Positions 15,046 through 23,390 of a stretch of 43,789 nt of DNA are shown piece after piece. Origin of the DNA: an uncultured Clostridia bacterium (GTDB lineage: Bacteria; Bacillota; Clostridia; Christensenellales; UBA3700). Every line of letters starts with the position of its first letter. Positions within the stretch are counted from its first letter, which is position 1. Made by a program: the position numbers and the translations under genes. The DNA is taken from contig CALWKO010000010.1 of assembly GCA_944381275.1 (NCBI GenBank), positions 1 through 43,789 of the forward strand. Direction: 5' to 3'. The notes under the pieces were generated by a model. That model searched no databases. It saw only the letters and a program-made list of their open reading frames with translations, and was not told the DNA's origin.

Positions 15046-17016
15046 TTACCCCTTTATCTCCTTAAAGCTGTCCGTCTTGTTGAAGTTGGCGTTAGCAAAG
15101 ATGTAATCCTTGCGGCTCTTGCTGTCTGTACCCATGAGCAGGATGACCATCTGCTCCGCCTCCGCGGCGCTGTCCACCGTAACGCGCATGAGCGTCCTGG
15201 ACTGCGGCGAGAGGGTGGTTTCCCACAGCTGCTCGGGGTTCATCTCGCCCAAGCCCTTGTACCTTTGCAGGGTGTATCCCCTGCCCGCTTCCGGCAGCAT
15301 CTTTTTGAGTTCTTCGTCGTCGTAGGCATAGCGCGCGCCCTTCTTGTCCTCTATCTTGTAGAGCGGCGGCATGCCGATATAGACGTGCCCTTCCACCACC
15401 AACTCGCGCATGTAGCGGAAGAAAAACGAGAGCAAAAGTGCGCGTATGTGTGCGCCGTCCTGGTCCGCGTCGGCAAGGATGATCACCTTGTTGTACTTTA
15501 ATTTGCTTATGTCGAACGACTTGCCCACGCCCGTGCCGAGCGCGTTGATGAGGGTGTGCAGTTCCTCGTTTTCCAATAGCTTGTTTATGTTGGATTTTTC
15601 CGCGTTGAGCACCTTGCCGCGCAGCGGGAGTATGGCTTGGAACCTTCTGTCACGACCCTGCTTGGCGCTGCCGCCTGCGGAGTCGCCCTCCACGATGTAA
15701 AGCTCGTTGAGCTCCGGCTTTTTGCCCGTGCACGCCGCCAGCTTGCCCACGAGCGCGGAACCGGTCATGGCGTTCATCTTCCTTGCCACTTCCTTGGCTT
15801 TAGAGGCGCTCTCGCGCGCCTTTGCGGCGGTGGCGGCCTTTTCGTATATGCCGTCGATCACCTCTTTTTTTGCCTTTGAAAGCGCGTCTTTCAGCGTTTC
15901 GGTGAGCGCGTCCTCCACCATCTTTTTGGCTTCGGGATTGCCCAGGCGCGTTTTCGTCTGCCCTTCGAATTGCACGTTGTGCATCTTTACGGAGAGCACC
16001 GCCGTCATACCCTCGCGGTAGTCTTCGCCCTCGAAGTTGGGCTGCTTTTCCTTGATGATGTTCTTGCTCCTGCCAAAGTCGTTGAGCACCTTGGTGAGCG
16101 CGGCTTTAAAGCCCGTTTCGTGCGTGCCGCCCTCGCTCGTTTGAATGTTGTTCACAAAGCTGTATATGTTTTCAAAAAACTCCGCCGTGTGCTGAAACGC
16201 GAGGATGACTTGGCATTCGCTCGTCTTTTTCTCCACATATACGGGCTCGGAATAAATGGGTTTTTTGTCCTCGTTGAGCGAGAGGACGAAGTCCTTTATG
16301 CCGCCCGCGTAACAATATTCGTTCTTCTGGTCGGGGGTGCCGTCGCCTGAGTGGCGGGTGACGGATATCTTCATGCCCGCGTTGAGGTAAGCAAGCTCGC
16401 GGATGTGGCGCGAGATGACGTCGAAACTGAATTTTTCCTTGCCGAAAACGCGCACGTCGGGCAAAAACGTGACCCTGGTGCCCCGCTCGCCCGTCTTGTC
16501 CGGCTCCGACCACAGGGGCGTTTTTACCACGCCGCTTTGCACCTTGCCGTTCACTTCGGGCGAGTGGAACTCTTCCGTATACTTCTTGCCGTCGCGCCAC
16601 ACCTCCACTTTCAGCCATTCGGAGAGGGCGTTGGCGACCGAAGCGCCCACGCCGTGCAGTCCGCCGGAGAAGTTGTATTTTTCCGCATTGAACTTGCCGC
16701 CCGCATGCAATACGGTGAATACCAGCTCCACCGCGGGGCGCTTTTTTTCCGGGTGAATGTCCACGGGTATGCCCCTGCCGTTATCCTTTACACTTATGGA
16801 ATTATCGGGATAGATGTCGATGGAGATGGCATCGCCGTAGCCGTTTGCCACCTCGTCGATGCTGTTGTCCACTATCTCCCACAAGATGTGGTGCATGCCC
16901 TTGCTGCCCGTGGTGCCAATATACATGCCCGGGCGCTTACGGACGGGCTCTAATCCTTCCAGCACCTGGATATCCTTTGCCCGATATTCCTTTTGAGCCA
17001 AATCTTCTTTCGTCAT
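15046..17016 (-). CDS. parE: Type IIA topoisomerase subunit B, ParE-like
   Basis: A 656-residue ATPase subunit. ATG 17016 is chosen because GGAAAGGAAG lies just upstream; the longer frame to 17052 has no ribosome site. Residues 1-220 are the GHKL ATPase (EIVDNSIDEVANGYG, NGRGIPV, GGLHGVGASVANALS), followed by the transducer. The TOPRIM domain has EGDSAGGSAKQGRDR and ADADQDGAHIR; where most relatives have DADVDG there is glutamine. QRYKGLGEMNPEQLW lies near the C-terminus. Length fits ParE or short GyrB; ParE is preferred because its partner lacks a GyrA box. It forms the ATP gate of the tetramer with the downstream subunit. Confidence 0.85.
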   Translation of the reverse strand: MTKEDLAQKEYRAKDIQVLEGLEPVRKRPGMYIGTTGSKGMHHILWEIVDNSIDEVANGYGDAISIDIYPDNSISVKDNGRGIPVDIHPEKKRPAVELVFTVLHAGGKFNAEKYNFSGGLHGVGASVANALSEWLKVEVWRDGKKYTEEFHSPEVNGKVQSGVVKTPLWSEPDKTGERGTRVTFLPDVRVFGKEKFSFDVISRHIRELAYLNAGMKISVTRHSGDGTPDQKNEYCYAGGIKDFVLSLNEDKKPIYSEPVYVEKKTSECQVILAFQHTAEFFENIYSFVNNIQTSEGGTHETGFKAALTKVLNDFGRSKNIIKEKQPNFEGEDYREGMTAVLSVKMHNVQFEGQTKTRLGNPEAKKMVEDALTETLKDALSKAKKEVIDGIYEKAATAAKARESASKAKEVARKMNAMTGSALVGKLAACTGKKPELNELYIVEGDSAGGSAKQGRDRRFQAILPLRGKVLNAEKSNINKLLENEELHTLINALGTGVGKSFDISKLKYNKVIILADADQDGAHIRALLLSFFFRYMRELVVEGHVYIGMPPLYKIEDKKGARYAYDDEELKKMLPEAGRGYTLQRYKGLGEMNPEQLWETTLSPQSRTLMRVTVDSAAEAEQMVILLMGTDSKSRKDYIFANANFNKTDSFKEIKG

Positions 17017-17099
17017 ATTCTCTTCCTTTCCTGCATTGTATTTTTTGTGCACTTGCAGCCTTCACCCGCAGCGCAAGGTACTGTATTTTATTTGCACTT

Positions 17100-18032
17100 T
17101 TATTCTTCTTTTTCCCTTTCCTTGTTCAAAACTCCCTCATAAAAGCTGAGCACGTCCGCCATGACCTCGTCCCTGTTGAGTTCGTTGAGCAACTCGTGGC
17201 GCGCCTGGGGATACAGCTTTACGGAGACATTCAAAAGTCCGTTGTCCTTATATACTTCATACAACTTATTTATCAGCTTGCCGCTTCCGCCCACGGGATC
17301 TTTATCGCCGCTTATTATGAATACGGGCAGTTCCTTGGGGATGCCGGAGAGAGCTTCCGGCGTGTACAGCTTGCCGAGCGCGGAGAAGAAGGAAGTATAA
17401 AAGCCTATGCACATGGTGTAATTGCACATGGGGTCGGCGTTATACTTTTCCCTGCGTTCGTCGTCGCGCGTGAGCCAGGCGTTTTCCTTCTTTTCCGCCT
17501 TGAATTGCGCGTTGTAAGGTCCGAAGGACATCTTGCGGATGAGGTTCGCCGGCTTGTCCTTGCCGAATATCTTGGCTTGCATGTTCGCCACGGCAAGTCC
17601 CGCCTTTACGTCGGGAATGTCCATGCACGCGCTGCCGCACAAGATGACCCCGTCTATCTCGCTGCTCTTTTGAATATAGCGCTGGGTGAGGAAAGAGCCG
17701 TAGCTGTGACCGAACACGAGCAAGGGCGCGTTATACGTTTCGCGCGCATACCGCCCTATCAATATTTCGTCCTCTACGGTGTCCGCAAAGCAGTCGCCCG
17801 CGGGCACCACGCCCAACTTGCCCTGCGCCGTAACGCCGTGACCGCGATGATCGTCGCCCAGCGCCACATAGCCGTGCTTATTCAAAAACTTGGCAAACTC
17901 GTCGTATCTGCCGATGTGCTCCACCATACCGTGCAGGATTTGCACCACGCCCTTTACTTCGCCCTCTACTTCATCCCATACGGCGAGGTTGATCGGGTAA
18001 TCTTTGTAACCCGCAAACATTGTTTGTTTCAT
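17100..18032 (-). CDS. Alpha/beta hydrolase, monoacylglycerol-lipase-like (serine aminopeptidase S33 family)
   Basis: A 310-residue probable cytoplasmic esterase or lipase. The nucleophile elbow is GHSYGS with S110. The oxyanion-side HGMVEH is at 34-39, with DHRGHG at 61-66. The acid is in SGDKDPVGG (about 246) and the histidine in ARHELLNE (about 276). The pattern fits the lysophospholipase/monoacylglycerol lipase group; the true substrate cannot be read from sequence. AAGGGGTG precedes the ATG. It lies between an XRE regulator and parE on the same strand, with 83 bases before parE. Confidence 0.88.
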   Translation of the reverse strand: MKQTMFAGYKDYPINLAVWDEVEGEVKGVVQILHGMVEHIGRYDEFAKFLNKHGYVALGDDHRGHGVTAQGKLGVVPAGDCFADTVEDEILIGRYARETYNAPLLVFGHSYGSFLTQRYIQKSSEIDGVILCGSACMDIPDVKAGLAVANMQAKIFGKDKPANLIRKMSFGPYNAQFKAEKKENAWLTRDDERREKYNADPMCNYTMCIGFYTSFFSALGKLYTPEALSGIPKELPVFIISGDKDPVGGSGKLINKLYEVYKDNGLLNVSVKLYPQARHELLNELNRDEVMADVLSFYEGVLNKEREKEE

Positions 18033-18091
18033 TATAACACCCCTTTTATTTTTTTCTTCTGATATTTTTCGGCATATTGCCCGTATTTTTA

Positions 18092-18415
18092 TTATTTTTC
18101 ATATTTTTTATTGGCGGCTAGGTTCCTTGCCATGGCGGCAAGCAGCCCCTTGTCCGCTTCGTCCAGCTTCTTATACCAAAGGAGCAAGCTCTCCTCTTCC
18201 GCGCTCAAGCTGCCCTGCGAAAGCCGCTCGTTCGACGTGCCCGCAAGGTACCCCAGGGTGACCCCGTAAAACTCGGCGAGCACGGCAAGATTGGCAATGC
18301 TCATCTGCCTTACCCCTTTTTCCCACATAGAGTAAGCCTCGGGCGTGACATTGAGAATGCGCGCCACGTCCGCCTGCCTGAGCTTTCTTTCCAATCTTAG
18401 TTGCTTTATTCTCAT
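18092..18415 (-). CDS. XRE-family transcriptional regulator
   Basis: A 107-residue DNA-binding protein. Residues 1-58 form a Cro/CI-type helix-turn-helix (IKQLRLERKLRQADVARILN, then SMWEKGVRQMSIANLAVLAE and YGVTLGYLAG). A helical tail follows (EEESLLLWYKKLDEADKGLLAAMARNLA). The -10 box TATAAT ends only seven bases before the ATG, so the mRNA is probably leaderless. It precedes the alpha/beta hydrolase gene and may control it. Confidence 0.9.
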   Translation of the reverse strand: MRIKQLRLERKLRQADVARILNVTPEAYSMWEKGVRQMSIANLAVLAEFYGVTLGYLAGTSNERLSQGSLSAEEESLLLWYKKLDEADKGLLAAMARNLAANKKYEK

Positions 18416-18422
18416 ACCTTAT

Positions 18423-18450
18423 ATTATATACCCTTTTTCAAAAAAATCAA
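18423..18450 (-). promoter_or_regulatory. Promoter of the XRE gene giving a probable leaderless mRNA
   Basis: Minus strand: TTGATT (18450-18445), 16 bases, TATAAT (18428-18423), then seven bases to the ATG at 18415. Transcription would start at or next to the initiation codon. Confidence 0.65.
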
Positions 18451-18551
18451 CAATTTGTTATGATTTTTCTCAAAAAAGTAACGAAATTTCAAGTTTATGT
18501 AAATAATATAACAGATTGTTTGGTTTATTGTCAAGTAAAATAACAATATAT

Positions 18552-18606
18552 GATTTTTTCAGATCGCAATAGCATTATTGCGAACGTCAGCGACCTGAAA
18601 AAAATC
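18552..18606. repeat. Solo 55-bp hairpin element
   Basis: Ends GATTTTTTCAG and CTGAAAAAAATC enclose a perfect inner hairpin CGCAATA-GCAT-TATTGCG. Size and ends resemble the last hairpin of the array at 35497-35754 (GATTTTTTCAAGTCGC). It may be a bidirectional terminator or a member of a small dispersed hairpin family. The rest of the 18416-19014 gap is AT-rich, and I see nothing else in it beyond the two promoters. Confidence 0.6.
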
Positions 18607-18940
18607 GTGGAAATTTGCTTTTGATAACTATGACATTAAAACAAAGTGCGGTAAACAAATTTCTTTGCGCGGCATAGAGATATGTGGCAATACCCGACCA
18701 AATAATCAGCTTTCCTCTTAAAATCTATCGATACCTGAAAAGCAAGGCGAGCGCAACTATGCCCCTCAAACAGCTTATATTATAAAATTTTATGCGCCGT
18801 TTTGCGGGGCAAGAGCGGGTAAGAGAGCCGATTGAATGCAATAAAAATACACTTGAAGGCGCGGTTTGGTAAAATGTGCGGAATATGCACAAGTTTTACT
18901 TGGGTACCAAAAAATTTTTTGCTTTTTTTGTTAAAAATAC

Positions 18941-18994
18941 TTGATTTTAGTGCAGGGAGCATACATAATTATAGTATAGACGTTTTTCTATAAT
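18941..18994 (+). promoter_or_regulatory. Promoter region of the double-XRE/SLOG operon
   Basis: Two candidates: TTGATT (18941-18946), 17 bases, CATAAT (18964-18969); and a consensus TATAAT (18989-18994) with no good -35 box. Either gives a short leader before AGAGG and the ATG at 19015. Confidence 0.45.
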
Positions 18995-19014
18995 ATACAA
19001 AAGAGGTGCGCTTT

Positions 19015-19449
19015 ATGACTTTGGGCGAAAGGCTGAAAGAGCTGGTGGCGGAATATCGCATTAAGAGAGTGGAAGATTTCTGCAAAACCATCGGCGTGGG
19101 CAGAACGGATTTTTATCGCTGGTGGTCGGATACGACCATGCCTTCCCTTTCTAAGGCGTTAAAGCTGGCGGACGCGTTCTACTGCTCGCTCGACTATTTG
19201 GTGGGCAGAGCGGACAGCAACAACGCGGTTTTCTTCAACGATCCCCCCGCATTTTCCGGTCAGATAAAGGCGATGATGGAGGAATTCCACACCAATCCCC
19301 ACCGCATAAGCACGCAGGCGGGCATTGCGCGCGCTTCCATATATGAGTGGATGCAGGATAAGGCGGAGATAACCTTAGATAGCTTGATAAAGCTGGCAGA
19401 ATTGTTCGGCTGCACCATCGACCACATAGTGGGGCGCGAGGCGGATTAG
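19015..19449 (+). CDS. Regulator with two tandem XRE helix-turn-helix domains
   Basis: A 144-residue protein; ATG 19015 with AGAGG at 19002-19006. Residues 1-66 are one Cro/CI-type domain (TLGERLKELVAEYRIKRVED ... LADAFYCSLDYLVGRAD). Residues about 80-143 are a second (ISTQAGIARASIYEWMQDKA ... LAELFGCTIDHIVGREAD). Both end in the same DYLVGR/DHIVGR signature, so the gene looks like an internal domain duplication. One chain could contact two half-sites. The stop codon overlaps the start of the SLOG gene by one base (TAGTG), so the two are translationally coupled and probably work together. Confidence 0.88.
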   Translation: MTLGERLKELVAEYRIKRVEDFCKTIGVGRTDFYRWWSDTTMPSLSKALKLADAFYCSLDYLVGRADSNNAVFFNDPPAFSGQIKAMMEEFHTNPHRISTQAGIARASIYEWMQDKAEITLDSLIKLAELFGCTIDHIVGREAD

Positions 19450-19964
19450 TGGAAGACCTTATTTGCGCATGTGCGGGTTCCCGCCCGGGCAACTTCCCGT
19501 GGAATTACTACGGGCTGACTTATTCGCCCTATATAAGCCGGCTTTACGAAAAAGTGCTCGATTTGGTGGATATGGGAGTTACCACTTTCATCTGCGGCAT
19601 GGCGATGGGCGTGGATATGGACATTGCGGAAACGGTGATAAAAATAAGGAAGGAATACAACTTAAAACTGCGCTTGGAATGCGCAATACCCTTCCCCGAT
19701 CAAGTAAAAGGCTTTCCTTATTCCTGGAAGATCCGCTATAACGACATAATCGCCCGCGCGGACAAAGTGACGGTAATCGGCAGCAAGTACAGCAAACAAT
19801 GCTATCACGAGCGCAACCGCTACATGATAGACAGGTGCAACATACTCTTCGCCGTGTGGAACGGCAAACAAAAGGGCGGCACCGCCTACACGATAAAGTA
19901 TGCCTACAAGATGAACAAGAAAGTGGAAATACTCAACCTAACCGAGATAGAAGACAGGGATTAG
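19449..19964 (+). CDS. SLOG-family protein (DUF1273/YpsA-like)
   Basis: A 171-residue protein starting at GTG 19449. The Rossmann-like SLOG fold is recognised from ICACAGSRP at the N-terminus, then TTFICGMAMGVDMDIAETVI and the ILFAVWNGKQKGGTAYTIKYA block that forms the ligand-binding loop. SLOG proteins bind nucleotides or nucleotide-derived signals; YpsA of B. subtilis influences cell division, but no reaction is established for this subfamily. Coupling to a double-XRE regulator suggests a sensor-regulator pair; this is inference. Convergent with murG, 19 bases away. Confidence 0.85.
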   Translation: MEDLICACAGSRPGNFPWNYYGLTYSPYISRLYEKVLDLVDMGVTTFICGMAMGVDMDIAETVIKIRKEYNLKLRLECAIPFPDQVKGFPYSWKIRYNDIIARADKVTVIGSKYSKQCYHERNRYMIDRCNILFAVWNGKQKGGTAYTIKYAYKMNKKVEILNLTEIEDRD

Positions 19965-19983
19965 TGCAATAAAAATATGCTTT

Positions 19984-21003
19984 TCACCCGCGAATATCCT
20001 TTTTCGCCGCCCGAAAACAGAGGGCGGCTATTTTTTCGTCCGTATTTATATCGTAAGTATAGCGCGGCGGAGGCATGGCGAGAGCGCTGTCTGTTATGTG
20101 CACCATATCGTGCAGAAGTTCGTCCTCATCGCACATGGCGGCGCACTCCATGCTCTTGTAATATCTTGCGTTTTCCACCTGGTCGCCGCGGCTGGCGCGG
20201 TTGTTCAAAGGCACGAACACCACCTTTTTGTGCATGGCGAGCAGCTCGCAGGCGGCGTTCGCTCCACAGCGCGAGATCACCGCGTCCGCACACGCATAGT
20301 AGTCGAATATATTCTCCGCATACTTCACGGGAAAGTAGTTTTCATGGACGGGATTATCGCTTGTGCCCGTGATGTGCAGCACGTTATAGCGCGCGCAGAG
20401 CTCGTTTAAATTCGCCCACACCGCCTTATTGAGCGCCGCCGCTCCGGTCGAACCGCCCACAAAAAGCACCGTGGGGCGAGGCGCAAGTTTCACGGGCGGG
20501 CGGTGCGGGGAAAATATCTCCTTCCTCACCGGGTTGCCGATATATATGCCGCCCTTTATCTTCGTCTGCGGATAGGAAGTTATGACGGCGCAGGCAAAGC
20601 GCGAAATTACCCTGTTCGCCACACCCGGGGTGATGTCGCTCTCGTGCGCGACCACGGGAATGCCCAACTTATGCGCCGCCAAGGCGCACGGGAGGGATAC
20701 GAATCCGCCCTTACAAAACACCACGTCCGGCTCTATGCCCTCGAGCAGCCGCTTGGCTTTTTTCACGCAATAGGAAAGTTTTATGGGAATGAGCAAATTG
20801 CTCGCCTTCTTTTGCCTGTCCAGCTTCACCGCCGGCACGGCAAGGAAGGGAACGCGGGCGGAAGCTGCGGCGCCTTCCTCTCTTCCGCCCTTTACACCAA
20901 CGTAGTAAATCTTGTTAAATCGCTTTCTTAGGGCGGGTATCAACGCAATATTCGGCATTATGTGCCCGCCCGTGCCGCCGCCTGTTATAACTATCGTCGC
21001 CAT
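19984..21003 (-). CDS. murG: MurG-type UDP-GlcNAc glycosyltransferase
   Basis: A 339-residue membrane-associated GT-B enzyme. ATG 21003 is chosen over the GTG two codons upstream; no clear ribosome site. N-terminal GGGTGGHIMPNIALI binds lipid I. KGGFVSLPCALAAHKLGIPVVAHESDITPGVANRV corresponds to the MurG block usually reading HEqN.ipG.aNr. The C-terminal GGSTGA and SRCGANAACELLA bind UDP-GlcNAc. The reaction adds GlcNAc to lipid I to make lipid II. It lies outside any division/cell-wall cluster and is shorter than usual (about 355-370). It could therefore be a second, MurG-like paralogue. Confidence 0.85.
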   Translation of the reverse strand: MATIVITGGGTGGHIMPNIALIPALRKRFNKIYYVGVKGGREEGAAASARVPFLAVPAVKLDRQKKASNLLIPIKLSYCVKKAKRLLEGIEPDVVFCKGGFVSLPCALAAHKLGIPVVAHESDITPGVANRVISRFACAVITSYPQTKIKGGIYIGNPVRKEIFSPHRPPVKLAPRPTVLFVGGSTGAAALNKAVWANLNELCARYNVLHITGTSDNPVHENYFPVKYAENIFDYYACADAVISRCGANAACELLAMHKKVVFVPLNNRASRGDQVENARYYKSMECAAMCDEDELLHDMVHITDSALAMPPPRYTYDINTDEKIAALCFRAAKKDIRG

Positions 21004-21049
21004 AAACACAGTATATGAAACTTAGGCGGTATTATGTGAAATAAGGCGG

Positions 21050-22150
21050 TTATTTACCGCCCTTCATGCGATTGTGCGCCTTGCATAGCATCTGGCAATT
21101 CCAATCGACCGTTTTTCCTCCTTCACGCCAAGGGGTGATATGATCGCCCTCCATCTCATCAAAGGCGTAATGAATATGTTCGCGCCCTTCCTGCTCGCAC
21201 ATGGGGCATATGCCTCCCTGCCGTTCGTACGCCTTTCTTTTTTGCGATTCTGAAAACGCTCGAATATTCAAACTGCGCTCGTCGCCCGTTATCACATATT
21301 TATATATTCCCTTTTTGTTAGAAACGTCATCGTCAAGCATGAGGACTTTTATTTGCTCTTCCAACTTATCCGTATCGTAGACCTTGGCATGATAGCCGTC
21401 GTAAAGTTCGCCCCAATTTATGCCCTTCATTTCCTTGCGATATTTGGGGAATGTGAGTTTTACCCAATTTATCACATTTTGAAAATAAGTCCACAATTCG
21501 TTGGCATTTGGGTCGTGCTGATGAACAGCCATATAATCTTCTATTTTTCCGCCGCTTATCCAGCTTATGGCGGTTTCTAAGTAGTCCTGCCGAATGGGAG
21601 TACCCGTTACATAATCTTTTGCAAGCAAGTAAGCCGCGCAGTTGCTTTTGCTGAAAATCGTCTTTGCATTTGCAAGCCAAGCGCCCGTGTAGGTGGCATT
21701 CCTCAATTCTTGATCGGTGAGTTTTTCGCCTGCAATATTTATTATTCTAAACCAATCGAGTTTTTCTTTTTCGCTGCCTTCGCAAAAATATATGAGCACC
21801 TTATAATTCAAAATCAATTCGCGTTCGGGCAATGTAAGGTTGTGAAAATAGCGGGAATTTATGGAAAAATCGCCGTTCACATATTGGCAAAAACTTATCG
21901 TTCGCTGCTGACCGTCCAAGATCTCGTAAGTGCCGTCCTCATTCACCGCCCAATACATGACGTTAAGCGGAAACCCTTTATTTATCGTATCTATAACGGC
22001 ATCGCGCTTTTTTTGATCATATACAAACTCTCGCTGATATTTGGGGCGAATATTTAATTTACCGCCATAGCCTATTACACCGCCTTCGCCCATATCCTTA
22101 TAGCCTTCTACTATCTCACGCACTGTGATTTCATGCAGCTGTATATTCAT
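21050..22150 (-). CDS. DUF262-HNH nuclease, probable restriction or defence enzyme
   Basis: A 366-residue protein. Residues 1-130 are a DUF262 (GmrS-like, ParB-related) domain with ILDGQQRTISF. The C-terminus is an HNH nuclease: CPMC, then EGDHITPWREGGKTVDWNCQ and LCKAHNRMKGGK, with paired cysteines for a zinc site. DUF262 domains hydrolyse nucleotides to gate a nuclease, as in GmrSD type IV enzymes against modified phage DNA and BrxU. The gene overlaps the stop of the upstream methyltransferase by four bases, so it may instead be the restriction partner of that enzyme. AT-richer than flanking core genes, which suggests transfer. Protein as defence enzyme: probable; target: unknown. Confidence 0.88.
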   Translation of the reverse strand: MNIQLHEITVREIVEGYKDMGEGGVIGYGGKLNIRPKYQREFVYDQKKRDAVIDTINKGFPLNVMYWAVNEDGTYEILDGQQRTISFCQYVNGDFSINSRYFHNLTLPERELILNYKVLIYFCEGSEKEKLDWFRIINIAGEKLTDQELRNATYTGAWLANAKTIFSKSNCAAYLLAKDYVTGTPIRQDYLETAISWISGGKIEDYMAVHQHDPNANELWTYFQNVINWVKLTFPKYRKEMKGINWGELYDGYHAKVYDTDKLEEQIKVLMLDDDVSNKKGIYKYVITGDERSLNIRAFSESQKRKAYERQGGICPMCEQEGREHIHYAFDEMEGDHITPWREGGKTVDWNCQMLCKAHNRMKGGK

Positions 22151-23181
22151 ATTTTCCTCCTGATTATGATTCTCCTATATAATGCTTTACCGTTGAGATC
22201 AGGACCTCTGCCGCGCCATTCCACCCTGTGGTCATCTAAGCCCAGTATTTCAAATTGGTCGGGATTGTATTTATCGAGGAATGTTATAGGCACGCCCATT
22301 AAACCATCGTAATCGCATGGAATATTTACAGTTTTTGATACCTCAATCGCATCGTAATTATCGTATTTCGGGTATTCTTCCGGGGTATAATGTTTGAATA
22401 AAATCAGTTCTTCGTGGCGTTGATCTATATCTAAATTTGTATACCATCTTACGCCCTTAACTCGAATAAATCGCCGTCCGGTTGAATCTATTCCGCAACC
22501 TGCGGCATTCAACGGATAATCGTCCGGCACATAAAATGCTCTATCGCCCGAATGAATACTTGCGCCAAACCAAAGCTGGTTGTTTTTTATTAACGGAAAA
22601 ATTTCTTTGTATGTAATTGCGTTTACATTTCCTATAATAATAAAATGTTTTTTATATAAGACTAGCATTTCCACATATTCGCGGAAAAGCGAAAACGGCG
22701 GATTTGTAACCACAATATCCGCTTGTTTGAGCAGTTCCACGCACTCGACGGAGCGAAAATCGCCATCACCGTTTAACAGGGTGAGGGTGTTATTTTTGCT
22801 TTTTAACAGCGTTTCCACGTCGGCAAGGTCTACCGCCCCGTCTTGATTGAGGTCGGGGACTTTGGTTATCTCTATTTTATAAGCGTGGCGGTTTTTGTTT
22901 TTTATCGGTTCGCCGTCGTCAAATAACGAAAGTTGGGTGTATGCTATCGGCGAAGGGTCGTAGCAAGTGGCAATCAACTTTTTCAAACCCAAATAGTTAA
23001 AATTTATTGCAAAATATCTGAAAAAATTACTCTCGTAAGGGTCATCACAGTTGCAGAATATTATCTTGCCGCGCAACTGCTCTTTATAATGGCGCAGTTC
23101 GTTTTCTATATCCGAAAGTTGGGTATAAAATTCGTCCTTCTTCGCCTTGCCCGCTGCTATTAAACTTTTGTTATCTGCCAT
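22147..23181 (-). CDS. Adenine-specific DNA methyltransferase, EcoRI methylase family
   Basis: A 344-residue SAM-dependent enzyme. FCNCDDPYESNFFRYFAINF at about 42-61 and the catalytic ADIVVTNPPFSLFREY (NPPF, about 157-160) are typical of the M.EcoRI family (N6-adenine). A segment at about 109-124 reads DLNQDGAVDLADVETLL, an EF-hand/dockerin-like calcium loop inside the methyltransferase; I believe this occurs in other family members. AAAAAGGAAAA precedes the ATG. It is coupled by ATGA overlap to the DUF262-HNH gene: modification first, nuclease second, as in many restriction-modification pairs. Next to an integrase, so likely island cargo. Confidence 0.9.
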   Translation of the reverse strand: MADNKSLIAAGKAKKDEFYTQLSDIENELRHYKEQLRGKIIFCNCDDPYESNFFRYFAINFNYLGLKKLIATCYDPSPIAYTQLSLFDDGEPIKNKNRHAYKIEITKVPDLNQDGAVDLADVETLLKSKNNTLTLLNGDGDFRSVECVELLKQADIVVTNPPFSLFREYVEMLVLYKKHFIIIGNVNAITYKEIFPLIKNNQLWFGASIHSGDRAFYVPDDYPLNAAGCGIDSTGRRFIRVKGVRWYTNLDIDQRHEELILFKHYTPEEYPKYDNYDAIEVSKTVNIPCDYDGLMGVPITFLDKYNPDQFEILGLDDHRVEWRGRGPDLNGKALYRRIIIRRKI

Positions 23182-23310
23182 AATTTTCCTTTTTTTCGCG
23201 CAATTTTATGAGATTATTTTTGCGTGGAATATATTGATACGGGCAGTTTTATATATGACTATTATTGCTGTATATTATTGGGCGCACTTTATAAAATGAC
23301 AATTTTCGCA

Positions 23311-23390
23311 TTGACTTTTATTATAAACTTTACTATAATTATTTATAGAGATAAAAAGTGCGCAATACAATATATTAGGCGCACTTTTTT
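23311..23390 (+). other. Consensus promoter running straight into a hairpin beyond the integrase gene
   Basis: TTGACT (23311-23316), 17 bases, TATAAT (23334-23339) on the plus strand. From about 23346 transcription would meet a hairpin AAAAAGTGCGC (23353-23363) with GCGCACTTTTT (23379-23389) and a T-run, ending after about 45 bases. On the minus strand the same hairpin lies directly after the integrase stop and would terminate that gene. Leakage would give an antisense transcript into the integrase 3' end. Confidence 0.65.
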
